A stretch of DNA of 64,000 bases from Lentibacter sp. XHP0401 (GCF_025751535.1 NZ_JAOWLC010000002.1:186001-250000), one strand, 5' to 3'. Counted from the first letter of the stretch, positions 8,828 through 17,137 are shown. The notes: a model not told the origin generated them from the sequence alone. Numbers and translations: made by a program.

Positions 8828-11424
8828 GTTTTTTCGATTGCGTGAAGGACGGGCTTGAAGACGGTATGGTGGACAAGGCGCGTGGAGAGCGCGCACAGGC
8901 CATGTGGCGGGACATATCGGACAGATACGAGCGGCAAGGCCATGAGCGCCATGTAGCGGAGGCTTTGGCGGGCGAGGACGTGAAAGAAGCGTTCCGAAAA
9001 GAGGCGGGCAAGGCCCGTCATGTCCTCCTGTCAAAGCTGGTCAACAACCGAAAGCAAGCGGTTGAAGTTGCGGGAACCACCAACCGGACAGATATACGCC
9101 AAGATCCCACGCGCGCGATGGAGCGAGTGGATTATAGGTCTCGGGCACTTAAACGGCGGTTTGATGGGAGTCTGCAAGACTATCTCGACCAGCATCATCA
9201 GGGCTTGTTTGGCAAAACCACCGCACGGATAAATCACGAGAAGGTGTTGCGCTCAATTCTTGATGGGGATGCGTCAGATGAAGTCGCCGCTGCTTATGCC
9301 AAGGCGGTTTCTAATGCGCTCGAAGATATGCGCCTGATGGCAAACGAAGCCGGTGCAACCATTGGTAAAATTGATAATTATTTCCCTCAGAACCACAACC
9401 GCACGGCACTCCTTGAGGCTGGGCTTGATACCTTCGCCAAGGAGCGCGGTGTTGGGCGGAGGCAAGCAAAATTCATGGCTATGGCAAAGGGCGAGTCCCG
9501 AGACGCGATGTTTTCCAGATCGTTCGACACATGGGCTGACGATATCCGGGACCGGATTGACTGGGCCAAGATCAAGGATCACCTAACTGGAAGGCCGTTT
9601 CAACAGGATGGCGGCCCTGCGCCGCTCTTGGAAACCCAGAACCGCTTTCTGCGCGATGTGTTCGACAGCGTTGTATATGGCGAGGGAGCCACCTCACCGA
9701 CCTATGGGAAGCCGCAGGGTTCCTCTCTCACGACCAGAATGTCGATGGAGCGCGTTCTACACTTCAAGAGTGCTGACGATTGGATTATTTATAACAAGAA
9801 GTATGGCACAGGTGATCCGCACCAAGCCCTCATGTCTCACGTTCACAAGATGGCGCGCGATATCACGATGATGCGCGAGTTTGGCCCCAACCCCGGGCTT
9901 GGCTTAGAATTTCGGGGTGATCTTCTGATGAAACGAGCCAAGGAGCTGAGTATTGATCCCCGCGCGGCTCAGGGCGGGGTGGCGCAGGCCAAGCGTATGA
10001 TGGCCGTCGAGAATGGGGCAGGTGTGCCCAACGGATACTTCCAATCTCTGACGGCAAATTTCTTGTCAGACGCGCGGCAAGTTATGAGCTCTGCCTTCCT
10101 TGACCGTGCGATGATCGCCAGCATTTCGGACGTGAACTTTTCCAAGATGGCGGCTCAAACTATTGGCTCAAATCGCGACGCCCCGTTCCAGGTCTATATC
10201 CAAAACATATCCGACATGGCGAAGAACAAGAGCCTCACCTCTACAGAAATGCGTCAATGGGGATGGGTTTCAGACACAATGGCTGACGCTGGAATGGCTG
10301 TGGCCCGTTTCAACGGGGAATCTCCCTCATCGCCTTGGGCTGCAAATCTGTCGTCCAGCATCATGAAGCTGCAAGGGCTTTCCTCACACACTGACGCGGG
10401 GCGCTTCGCCTTGCAGCACACCTTTGCAGGGCAGATGGCGAACCAGATTGGCAGGAAGTTTGACGACATTGAGCCGGGGCTTTTGGCAATCTTCAAGGAG
10501 CACCAGATCACTCCCGATGACTGGGGCCAGTTTGCTAACCCCGAATGGGCGATGAAGAAGCCTGACGGTGCGATGTTCCTAAACCCTCTCTGGTGGCGCG
10601 AGGCAACCAACCTTCCTGCCAACGTGGCTGACGATCTGTTCTTCAAGTTTCAGGGGGCGGCCGAGGACTTCATCGAAAGCGGTGTCCCAACGCAATCGCT
10701 ATTCATGCGCGGCATCTTCGATCCTATTGGGCGAGGGCTTGAACCGGGCTCTGCAACTTATGAGCTGGCGAAGTCGGGACTGATGTTCAAATCGTTTGTC
10801 ATGGCATTTAGCTACAACAGCTACCGAGTGATGCGCCGGATGCCTTCAGTAAACAACAGGTGGCTCTGGGCGGCTGAGAATATCGCAGGGGCAACAATCC
10901 TGGGCGCCACAGCCTTACAGATCACGGAGATCATCAAAGGAAACGATCCAAAGCCGATGGATAGGAGCGACTTCTGGTTTCAGGCGGCGCTGAAAGGCGG
11001 CGGCTTTGCCATCATCGGGGATATCATTGCAACGGGTGAGACAAAGTGGGGAGGCGGTGTCCCGTCCTATGCCGCGGGGCCGGTAGTGCAGGCCGCTGGC
11101 GACCTCTACAGTCTGACTATCGGCAACCTGACCGACATTGGCATATCCGTCTTAACGGGTGAGGAAATTGAGCTGGGTCTTCCCAAGCAACTCAAGCGCA
11201 CCATTGACCGCTACATGCCGGGGGGCGACCTTCCTTTCCTTGGGCCGGCATTCCAGCGCTTGATCACGGATCAGCTATATATGGCACTTGATCCCGATGG
11301 CGCTGAGGCGCTCACAAAGAAGGCAACTGCGCGTGAAAACAGGGACGGAAACGGGTCATTCTGGATGCCTGGTTCGCCCATGCCGAGCCGAGTTCCTGAC
11401 TTCTCAAACATACTTGGGCAGTGA
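8824..11424 (+). CDS. Large phage protein, probable internal virion or DNA-ejection protein
   Basis: 866-aa protein and the largest gene of the element. The N-terminal 150 residues are strongly charged and helical (repeated Arg/Lys/Glu, for example DKARGERAQAMWRDI). A segment GKIDNYFPQNHNR lies near residue 190. The C-terminal third has Trp-rich and hydrophobic helices (AGATILGATALQITEII near 690) and ends in a Gly/Pro-rich tail (GSFWMPGSPMPSRVPD). Long predicted virion and ejection proteins of podovirus-like phages often show the same build, including such a tail. No catalytic motif is seen. The ATG at 8824 overlaps the previous stop; a start at 8803 is less likely. Virion function is an inference. 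Confidence 0.6.
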   Translation: MSFFDCVKDGLEDGMVDKARGERAQAMWRDISDRYERQGHERHVAEALAGEDVKEAFRKEAGKARHVLLSKLVNNRKQAVEVAGTTNRTDIRQDPTRAMERVDYRSRALKRRFDGSLQDYLDQHHQGLFGKTTARINHEKVLRSILDGDASDEVAAAYAKAVSNALEDMRLMANEAGATIGKIDNYFPQNHNRTALLEAGLDTFAKERGVGRRQAKFMAMAKGESRDAMFSRSFDTWADDIRDRIDWAKIKDHLTGRPFQQDGGPAPLLETQNRFLRDVFDSVVYGEGATSPTYGKPQGSSLTTRMSMERVLHFKSADDWIIYNKKYGTGDPHQALMSHVHKMARDITMMREFGPNPGLGLEFRGDLLMKRAKELSIDPRAAQGGVAQAKRMMAVENGAGVPNGYFQSLTANFLSDARQVMSSAFLDRAMIASISDVNFSKMAAQTIGSNRDAPFQVYIQNISDMAKNKSLTSTEMRQWGWVSDTMADAGMAVARFNGESPSSPWAANLSSSIMKLQGLSSHTDAGRFALQHTFAGQMANQIGRKFDDIEPGLLAIFKEHQITPDDWGQFANPEWAMKKPDGAMFLNPLWWREATNLPANVADDLFFKFQGAAEDFIESGVPTQSLFMRGIFDPIGRGLEPGSATYELAKSGLMFKSFVMAFSYNSYRVMRRMPSVNNRWLWAAENIAGATILGATALQITEIIKGNDPKPMDRSDFWFQAALKGGGFAIIGDIIATGETKWGGGVPSYAAGPVVQAAGDLYSLTIGNLTDIGISVLTGEEIELGLPKQLKRTIDRYMPGGDLPFLGPAFQRLITDQLYMALDPDGAEALTKKATARENRDGNGSFWMPGSPMPSRVPDFSNILGQ

Positions 11425-11558
11425 GGGGCTTTCTGAAAGATAAGACAGGCCTTCGAGTGTAGGCTGAGGGCATGTCCTGTCACAAGGTGGTGGGCCATTC
11501 TGGCCGCTGGCTGTGGGCCGCCTGCCGAAAATAGCCCCACTCTTGCGTTACTCCAATT

Positions 11559-11843
11559 TTAACTGCAGATCGTCGTAGCCCCATAGGTGTTGCAGATTGT
11601 TGTAGAGCTCGGCTCAAATGCCCGCGCCTTTACCGCTTCCAAGCGTTGCCTCGCGCTATCAATCTCCCGTGCGATGCATTCGGCCATTTTATCGGTCTTT
11701 GGTTTGAAGCCATAACTTTCACAGACGCCTTGGTAGTATGCCACGCGCTCAGATTGAGAGGCACCGTTGAACCAAGCAGAGCTTCCAATCTGGGCGGGCC
11801 CACAGCCAAAAAGCAACAGGCTAGAAAAGATCACTGTGCGCAT
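11559..11843 (-). CDS. Small lipoprotein
   Basis: 94-aa protein starting at the ATG at 11843. The leader MRTVIFSSLLLFGCG has a lipobox (LLFGC) with Cys14 as the predicted lipidated residue. The mature part contains VCESYGFKPKTDKMAECIARE, a Cys-x(n)-Cys pattern with YGF that recurs in small bacterial lipoproteins. Two more Cys lie near the C-terminus (ICNTYGATTICS). It faces away from the HTH gene at 11956. Longer in-frame upstream starts exist but would bury the signal peptide. It may be an envelope morph gene that changes the host surface; this is not shown by sequence. Confidence 0.6.
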   Translation of the reverse strand: MRTVIFSSLLLFGCGPAQIGSSAWFNGASQSERVAYYQGVCESYGFKPKTDKMAECIAREIDSARQRLEAVKARAFEPSSTTICNTYGATTICS

Positions 11844-11955
11844 TTTTGTCCCCGCGATTAACAATCTTTTGCCAATATACATTTGGCGGGCAAAAATCAT
11901 AACACGTTTTTGTCGAGGCATTTGATCCGCTTGCCTAAGGTGGCAGATTGGCTGC

Positions 11956-12393
11956 ATGACAAAGCTCACCGCGATCACGCCCCGCCCCCTACGTATGCGC
12001 GCCGCGCTGCGCACCGCAATTGACCTGCGTGTCAAACAAGGAATGACAATCGCGGCCGCCTGCGAAGAGGCAGGAATGAGTCCTCAAGGCTTCCACAAAG
12101 CTATGAAGCGGCCGGCTGTGCGTGACTATCTCCAAGCGATTCAGCTGGAATTTGTCGCCGGCGTCGAGGGCAATAAAGCGGTTTACAAGGCACGAGCACT
12201 TGAGGTGGGCATGGATCTAATGCTCAATTCAAAGAGTGAGACGGTCAGGGCGCGAATGGTTGAGTTCTTCGCCAGTGACGGGAAGGTTTCGCCCGTATCT
12301 GTACATATTGATGCGCGGCAAACTGGTGGCTATGAGTATGCGCACCCAGATAGACAAGTGGTAGAAATTATTCCCAGTAAGGCTGAGGATTGA
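11956..12393 (+). CDS. HTH protein, possible small terminase subunit
   Basis: 145-aa protein. A helix-turn-helix is visible near residues 28-55 (GMTIAAACEEAGMSPQGFHKA), with an Arg-rich N-terminus. The C-terminal part (SVSVHIDA-like strand VSPVSVHIDARQTGGYEY, then VVEIIPS) resembles small terminase-like DNA-binding proteins of alphaproteobacterial phages. If it is a TerS, it would recognise packaging sites on DNA. In phage satellites an own TerS redirects a helper terminase. A plain transcription regulator is the main alternative. AAGGTGG lies 12 nt before the ATG. Confidence 0.5.
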   Translation: MTKLTAITPRPLRMRAALRTAIDLRVKQGMTIAAACEEAGMSPQGFHKAMKRPAVRDYLQAIQLEFVAGVEGNKAVYKARALEVGMDLMLNSKSETVRARMVEFFASDGKVSPVSVHIDARQTGGYEYAHPDRQVVEIIPSKAED

Positions 12394-12416
12394 CCCACCA
12401 CTTATGCTCACTCCTG

Positions 12417-12791
12417 CTATTTTTCAGCCTGCCACATTCCCGAGATAGCATGCCTTAATGAGAATAGGATAAGCCCGCCAAGAAAAGCAGGCCAGAACGT
12501 ATCAAAGGGAGTGGGTGAACGGATCTCAAGCCGGGCCCAATAGTCTTGCAGAGTGATTTGTAGATAGGCGGATCGAAGCGCCCCCACAGTCAGCGCTAGA
12601 AACAAAGGGTTGACCCGGCCCGAGAACATGAAGCCGACCACAAAAAGGATCAAGAAGCGCAGATCCAAAACAGCTGAGATGGTTGTGCCTGTGACAATCG
12701 CCAGCGTTCGTTGTTCTATGTTGAGAAAAACCACAAAGGTGATAGCAGCAATTCCCAACAGAGCTGCCGAGTACTTCCAAGAATACATCAT
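12417..12791 (-). CDS. Hypothetical inner membrane protein
   Basis: 124-aa protein with about four hydrophobic segments (residues 7-24, 31-55, 62-75 and 98-115). No motif is recognised. It is convergent with the HTH gene at 11956, and the gap between them is 23 bp. It could be a holin-like or superinfection-type element protein, but nothing in the sequence decides this. Confidence 0.5.
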   Translation of the reverse strand: MMYSWKYSAALLGIAAITFVVFLNIEQRTLAIVTGTTISAVLDLRFLILFVVGFMFSGRVNPLFLALTVGALRSAYLQITLQDYWARLEIRSPTPFDTFWPAFLGGLILFSLRHAISGMWQAEK

Positions 12792-13020
12792 TTGATTTCA
12801 GACCTTTCCGCTTCACGATAAAAGCTCACAGGCTACAAGTTATTCCATAACCAGCAATGCAAAAGATAAACAAAATTTGCAGTGGAGTTTCAAAAGGGGG
12901 CGGCCGTGAAGGCCGTCAGGGAGAGCACAGTCACTCGGGGGATGATGGGCGGCGAAGGTCGTAGGCGCCAAGCACGCGGCCCTCCTGCGCCCTGTGCGGC
13001 GATCTCTTGGACCCCTCGTC

Positions 13021-13152
13021 ATGGCTCTTGCTGATATGCGCGAGAAAATGGTCACCGGCCTTCGCCGCTTCCGTGACGTCTTCCGCCGTAATGAACTGCA
13101 ACCGGACATCGTAGAAGATGGCAAAGACTACCTGGACGGGATGGGACCATAG
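13021..13152 (+). CDS. Possible 43-aa protein
   Basis: Short frame starting at ATG 13021. It would encode a basic, helical peptide (MREKMVTGLRRFRDVFRRNE) with an acidic tail. The ribosome binding site is poor. The frame stays open upstream to 12946 without a better start. It may be a small element protein or a remnant of a longer gene. Confidence 0.25.
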   Translation: MALADMREKMVTGLRRFRDVFRRNELQPDIVEDGKDYLDGMGP

Positions 13153-13188
13153 AGGCGCGCAGCGCCCCCCTCTGGGAGGCTTGGAGCC

Positions 13189-13278
13189 ATGAAGGCAAAC
13201 AGAAGCCGGATTTTACACGGTCAGATGCGACTGCCTGAAACCATCCAGCAAAAGGCCGAATTTTTACAGAACCCATAG
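13189..13278 (+). CDS. Possible 29-aa peptide
   Basis: Very short frame starting at ATG 13189, with GGGAGG at 13174-13179. The peptide is polar (MKANRSRILHGQMRLPETIQ). It follows the 43-aa frame by 36 bp. Weakly supported. Confidence 0.15.
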   Translation: MKANRSRILHGQMRLPETIQQKAEFLQNP

Positions 13279-13477
13279 AACAGGGGGTTTTGGTGAGGTC
13301 AGAAGCAAGAAAGCAGGCGGGGAAGTGGAGTTTCTCGAGGGAGGGCCAGCCGTTTAAACAACTTCCCCGTCTTCCCCCCAACCTCTCCTCCTACAAGAAA
13401 CCTCTCCCATATGTGGGAACGTTTTGAAGTAAGCCTATGATAAATAACAATAACGCATGTGAAAATTGGGGTCTGGT

Positions 13478-14713
13478 TTAGTGGCGCGTTTTGGCCTTGA
13501 TCTTGACGCCCATCAGGCCAGCATTTTCGGCGGCCTCATGCATGATTTCTTCCAGCTTATCTTTCATTGAGCGGCGAACCCGATAGCTATCGTGCAGAGC
13601 TAAAACAGGTTCGCCCAATCTGGTCATGACCTTCAAGACGTGCATGGCTATCTCGGAATCCAGCTTCATCAGCCACAGACCCGCGCCGGTGTGAAAGTCC
13701 TCGGCAATCAGATGGTGTCTATCTTTGACGTCTCTCACCAGCTTGTGCGCGAATGCCATCGCCTTGCTATAGTCGCTTCCCGCAATCTGCTTCATAAGCC
13801 GCCGGCTGGTCGTGACCTCAATCACGCCGCCCTCTTCATCGCGCACAATCTTTTCGCCATCCGAGTTTGCCAGCACGGTTACTACGTCGCCCAATGTATC
13901 GGCGTTGATAAGCACCAGCAGCGCCAGCTTGACCAGATCGCGCGGCCAGTTGCCCACGTCATAGCAATCGGCAGGCGCAGGGTGGCCGCGTCGGTTGTAT
14001 AGGATGTGCGGATGGAATGCCGTGAAGTCCATCTCGATGGTCGGTTCACCGTTCATTGTTATATCGTGGCGCTCATCTCTCGGCATGTTTTGCCAGTTAG
14101 GTCCTCCCACTGCGTAAAGCCTCCCGCCGTAATCCGTGCTGATATTGAATACTCGCCGTATTGGACAACGTATGTCGATGCCCTTGCCGTTTCTAATGTC
14201 GGTGCCTGTCAGCATTTCGTTGACCGGGCCCAGTGCGCGCTCGATGCGCTCCAGATCATAACGGTTTGAAGGTGTAAACTCTTTTCCATTGGCATCTCGT
14301 ATGATTGCCGTGCGGGCTGGTATTGCCAGAGGCACGGCGCCCATATCAGGGGTGATAGGTTGCAGCAGATCAGCTAGTGAGCCGGTGCCTATCGCCGCAC
14401 TTTGCCAGCCGCGTCCGCCCGGGCTTTGCACCATGTTTTCCACTAGACCCATGCTTTCCATGCGATCGATGCAGCCGGTGATGTTTCGCCTTGTCAGCAG
14501 GCCGTTACAGTTGCCCCTACGCCTTTGATCATTTCGCCTGCTATAAGACGTAGCGTGCCCTGCTAAAGAGTTCTCATAGATAGCTACAGCGATGGGCGCG
14601 TGTTCTTTTCGCTCCAAGCCCAAAGAGGATTGGATCTCGCCCCAGAGTGGGCGCGTGTTCAGTCGAAGATATAGGGGGATTTGCTGTTCCCCCGTCTCGT
14701 AGAAAACTTTCAA
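13478..14713 (-). CDS. Minimal family-A polymerase-like protein, putative element replicase
   Basis: 411-aa protein. Residues about 68-112 look like a winged helix (LLTRRNITGCIDRMESMGLV). The C-terminal half shows an ordered series of motifs like those of family-A polymerases. These are GGRLYAVGGPNWQNMP (197-211, compare the GRL..PNLQNIP element), EMDFTAFHPHILY (motif A, Asp229), RDLVKLALLVLINAD (258-271, finger-helix position) and LALHDSY (motif C, Asp375). The helix LMKLDSEIAMHVL precedes motif C as in PolA. It is far shorter than PolA, and no exonuclease domain or canonical O-helix Tyr/Phe is seen. The start appears to be TTG at 14713 with AGGA 4 nt upstream; no in-frame ATG fits. Polymerase function is inference from motifs. 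Confidence 0.6.
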   Translation of the reverse strand: MKVFYETGEQQIPLYLRLNTRPLWGEIQSSLGLERKEHAPIAVAIYENSLAGHATSYSRRNDQRRRGNCNGLLTRRNITGCIDRMESMGLVENMVQSPGGRGWQSAAIGTGSLADLLQPITPDMGAVPLAIPARTAIIRDANGKEFTPSNRYDLERIERALGPVNEMLTGTDIRNGKGIDIRCPIRRVFNISTDYGGRLYAVGGPNWQNMPRDERHDITMNGEPTIEMDFTAFHPHILYNRRGHPAPADCYDVGNWPRDLVKLALLVLINADTLGDVVTVLANSDGEKIVRDEEGGVIEVTTSRRLMKQIAGSDYSKAMAFAHKLVRDVKDRHHLIAEDFHTGAGLWLMKLDSEIAMHVLKVMTRLGEPVLALHDSYRVRRSMKDKLEEIMHEAAENAGLMGVKIKAKTRH

Positions 14714-14825
14714 GTCATCCTGCCCATCTAGGGGGCCGGGGCGAGTTTCATTGCGGTATTATGAGCTATGCTCTATGTTCATTTTGAAAACCCCGCAGAT
14801 ATGCCGCCACAGCATTATGCATTTT

Positions 14826-14856
14826 AAGCCCGCGCCTCTCCAAAGGTCGCGGGCTT
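14826..14856 (-). terminator. Stem-loop downstream of the AlpA-like gene
   Basis: Inverted repeat AAGCCCGCG/CGCGGGCTT with a 13-nt loop, 12 bp after the end of the AlpA-like gene. The minus-strand U-tract is weak (TTAAAATG), so termination in that direction is uncertain. Confidence 0.45.
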
Positions 14857-14868
14857 TAACTTTTGTGG

Positions 14869-15114
14869 TTAAGCAGCGGCACTTTTGGAGTGGCTTTGTT
14901 GGTTTGAGCCGCGAAAAGTGGTGGTTTCGTCGCGGTTCGATAGCCAATTCTGAATGTCATTTTCGCGCCAAGCGACTGCTCGTTTGCTAAGCTTGATAGG
15001 CTTTGGGAACTCGCCATCTTTCATCATCGCGTAGATTGAAGAACGCGAAAGACCTACCAAAGCAATAACGCTTGGAAGGCGGAGAACGCGAGTGTGTGAA
15101 GTTGAGGCTGTCAT
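14869..15114 (-). CDS. AlpA-family DNA-binding regulator (excisionase-like)
   Basis: 81-aa protein with the AlpA/MerR-like winged-helix fold. VLRLPSVIALVGLSRSSIYAMM forms the HTH (residues 10-31). It is followed by GEFPKPIKLSKRAVAWRENDIQNWL, the typical wing and terminal helix. The ATG at 15114 has AAGGA 8 nt upstream, so the longer frame to 15147 is not used. Known for the family: AlpA activates integrase expression or acts in excision of P4-like elements, and it is a hallmark regulator of Gram-negative satellite islands. It sits directly downstream of the integrase gene on the same strand, 136 bp away. Confidence 0.85.
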   Translation of the reverse strand: MTASTSHTRVLRLPSVIALVGLSRSSIYAMMKDGEFPKPIKLSKRAVAWRENDIQNWLSNRDETTTFRGSNQQSHSKSAAA

Positions 15115-15250
15115 TGCTCTGATCCTTTTAGGTTTCAATAACCCCAAGATCAGCCAGTAACGTTCAGTTCCAAATGCACGAAGGTAGTGGGCGGAAAGTT
15201 AATGACTATTTTCCTGACAAATATCCCATTTATCTGCCACTCGCCCCACA

Positions 15251-16534
15251 TCAAACCAATCTGAGGCCGTTCACGTTGGGCACGTTCTTTGTTTCCTGAG
15301 TTACATACTCAGCCCAAGCATTCATCATCAATCTGCGGCGCTCAACAAGGGTTTCCCGATGGTAAGCCTGTTCCACACGGTTGCCTATTCGATGCCCAAG
15401 AGCGAGCTCCGCCATTTCTCTTGGGTACTCCTCTCGGCCTGCCCAGTTCCGCGCCGTTGCTCTCAGGCCGTGTGGAACGGCTGGACGATTTGACTGAGGA
15501 TCTCGCCAACCGGCTTCCTCTTCTCGAATGCCGAGTGCTGGTAATGATAGATCATTGAGTACCTCAGATGCATGCATTCGACGCATGACGCCTGACAGGG
15601 CCATATCACTCAGTTCACCGCCCCTTGGTGCGGGAAACACAAATTCTTCCCCCACAGTCCTTGGAATGCCGCGCAAGAGGGCAAGGGCCGCATTTGAAAG
15701 GGGAACAGCGTGCTCTTCCTTTGTCTTGGTTCTATGTGCAGGAATATTCCAAATAGACGCCTCAAAATCAATCTCTGACCAAATTGCACCGCGTGCTTCG
15801 CCACTTCGAGCCCAGGTTAGGGTTAGAAACTCTAAACATCTCGCAGATATTCCCTGGCGTTTTCTCAGTTGTTCCATCCAATTTGGGATGTCTTCAACCG
15901 CGAGCGCAGGCTGGTGTCTCACCTGTTTGACCTTCGATGGCTTTGGCAGAAGCATGTCGAGGTTACCACCCCATGTTGCAGGGTTTGGTCCTTCTCTCCA
16001 TCCGTGCGCGGTGGCAAACGCTAATACACTTTCAATTCGACCGCGTAGCCGGCTGGCAGTTTCACTCTTCGTGCTCCAGATTGGTTTTAAGACCTCTAAA
16101 GTATCAGCAACAGTGATTTCAGTAACAAGCTTGCCTCCCAATCTAGGCACAGCATAGGTGCGCAATGTGCTTCCCCACTGGGCAATATGCTTAGAGTTGG
16201 TTAATTCGCCAGCCTTCTTTTCGAGGAGCATTAACATTACCGCTTCGAAGGTTGGAGTGGTCCTGTCTTTTTCACGAAGTGCTAACGGGTCTCCTCCGTT
16301 TCGTGCAGTCTGCCGGTTCTGTGAAGCGGCTACGCGCGCCTGTGCTAAGGAAACGAGTGGATAGGAACCTAGGCCCAGGTCGCGCCTCTTTCCCCTTATC
16401 ACAAGGCGCTGGCCCCACCTTTTGCTGCCAGTGTTGGTAACGATTAACATAAGGCCGTCGCCATCGCTGTATTTTCCTGCCACCTTCACGGTGCTGCAAA
16501 ATGCTGCTGATAATCTTACTGCACGTTTTGGCAT
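15251..16534 (-). CDS. int: P4-type tyrosine integrase
   Basis: Site-specific recombinase of 427 aa that integrates and excises the element at tRNA-Ser. The N-terminal DUF4102-type arm-binding domain spans residues 1-90 (KYSDGDGLMLIV, LGLGSYPLVSLAQAR). A core-binding SAM-like domain follows, then the catalytic domain. Visible catalytic residues are Arg in WARSGEARG, His and Arg in HGLRATARNW, His in LALGHRIG and the Tyr nucleophile in QAYHRE. MPKRAVRL at 16534 is the likely start; an upstream in-frame start exists at 16558. The gene lies 165 bp from attR, as expected for this class. Confidence 0.93.
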   Translation of the reverse strand: MPKRAVRLSAAFCSTVKVAGKYSDGDGLMLIVTNTGSKRWGQRLVIRGKRRDLGLGSYPLVSLAQARVAASQNRQTARNGGDPLALREKDRTTPTFEAVMLMLLEKKAGELTNSKHIAQWGSTLRTYAVPRLGGKLVTEITVADTLEVLKPIWSTKSETASRLRGRIESVLAFATAHGWREGPNPATWGGNLDMLLPKPSKVKQVRHQPALAVEDIPNWMEQLRKRQGISARCLEFLTLTWARSGEARGAIWSEIDFEASIWNIPAHRTKTKEEHAVPLSNAALALLRGIPRTVGEEFVFPAPRGGELSDMALSGVMRRMHASEVLNDLSLPALGIREEEAGWRDPQSNRPAVPHGLRATARNWAGREEYPREMAELALGHRIGNRVEQAYHRETLVERRRLMMNAWAEYVTQETKNVPNVNGLRLV

Positions 16535-16625
16535 GCCGCCCCCCATCAAACCCCACATTAAGCGGGAAGAACCACAATCCGCCCCACATAAATATTAGGA
16601 ACACTCTAGACGTGACTGGACATTT

Positions 16626-16667
16626 ATGGAAGGTATATAGTTGAAATATATGTGATTAATGGAAGGT
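16626..16667. repeat. Direct repeat pair, possible integrase arm sites
   Basis: ATGGAAGGT occurs at 16626-16634 and again at 16659-16667, spaced 33 bp (about three helical turns), between int and attR. Position fits arm-type integrase sites; this is inference. Confidence 0.35.
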
Positions 16668-16698
16668 TGTGGACTGTTTTGGATTATAGATTGGCGGT

Positions 16699-16712
16699 CT
16701 TCCTGTCCGCCA
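16699..16712 (+). repeat. attR: right attachment repeat
   Basis: CTTCCTGTCCGCCA, an exact copy of the tRNA-Ser 3' end (7157-7170), in the same orientation. The adjoining bases differ, so the identity is limited to 14 bp. Confidence 0.85.
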
Positions 16713-17137
16713 GAAACCCACATGAAAATCATTTCAACTAGACTGATTGCATTCATTGAGTGCGCGAGAGTTTAGAGACATGGCTGCCGGATATGGATTG
16801 TTCATCTAAAATGGCAGCAAGATCAGACAGTTTGTCTCTGTATTCTCGACGGCCTGTTTGTGGTGGAGGGACGCGAAGAAATAAAGATTGGCGTAGCAAT
16901 GTGGTCGGTCAGGCGAACTGACTTTGAAAAGTGTAAAATAATATTTACGCTTGAGTTGGCAGAACCCCTCCGTGATATTCCCTTTTTCACGTGCGCTATG
17001 GATGCTTGCGCTTTCGGCATCCGTTGCGGCAACTCTTTTGGGGCTCGGAATGCTAACGCGTATGGTAATCATTCCGCTCTAGGCATAGGGTGGGTAATTG
17101 CTAAAAGCTATTAACGCTAATTTAGTGTCACCATTTC

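Larger units (their letters stand above)
12792..13477. other. Element region without a clear gene
   Basis: About 690 bp between the membrane protein gene and the polymerase-like gene. Two short plus-strand frames are annotated separately. A 9-bp inverted repeat (CGGGGAAGT at 13318-13326 and ACTTCCCCG at 13361-13369) is present. The part at 13430-13470 is AT-rich. The position next to the putative replicase makes this a candidate for an element origin or regulatory region, but no iterons were seen. Confidence 0.4.
7171..16712. mobile_element. tRNA-Ser-integrated element, satellite-like or reduced prophage (about 9.5 kb)
   Basis: The element is bounded by 14-bp direct repeats, one being the 3' end of tRNA-Ser(GGA) and the other lying behind a P4-type integrase gene. 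On the minus strand from the right end the order is integrase, AlpA-like regulator and a polymerase-like protein. The left part has mostly plus-strand genes: small proteins, an 866-aa virion-like protein and a small-terminase-like HTH protein. Large terminase, portal, capsid and tail genes are absent. Int-alpA-replication protein-terS resembles the layout known for phage-inducible chromosomal islands. A decayed podovirus-like prophage is the main alternative. Confidence 0.8.
16559..17137. other. Right element end and flank without a clear gene
   Basis: It holds the int promoter region, two ATGGAAGGT direct repeats, attR at 16699-16712 and about 420 bp of host flank up to the Crp/Fnr gene. Short frames here on both strands (for example 16806-17072 minus and 16860-17114 plus) overlap each other and have no ribosome binding site or recognisable content. 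Confidence 0.5.

Noticed and set aside
12840-13124. 94-codon minus-strand frame in the element gap
   Set aside because: Arg/Pro-rich translation typical of GC-rich noncoding sequence, no start signal, and it conflicts with the short plus-strand frame that looks more protein-like.
16860-17114. 84-codon frame in the flank of attR
   Set aside because: It overlaps minus-strand frames of equal length (16806-17072), has no ribosome binding site and no family-like sequence.
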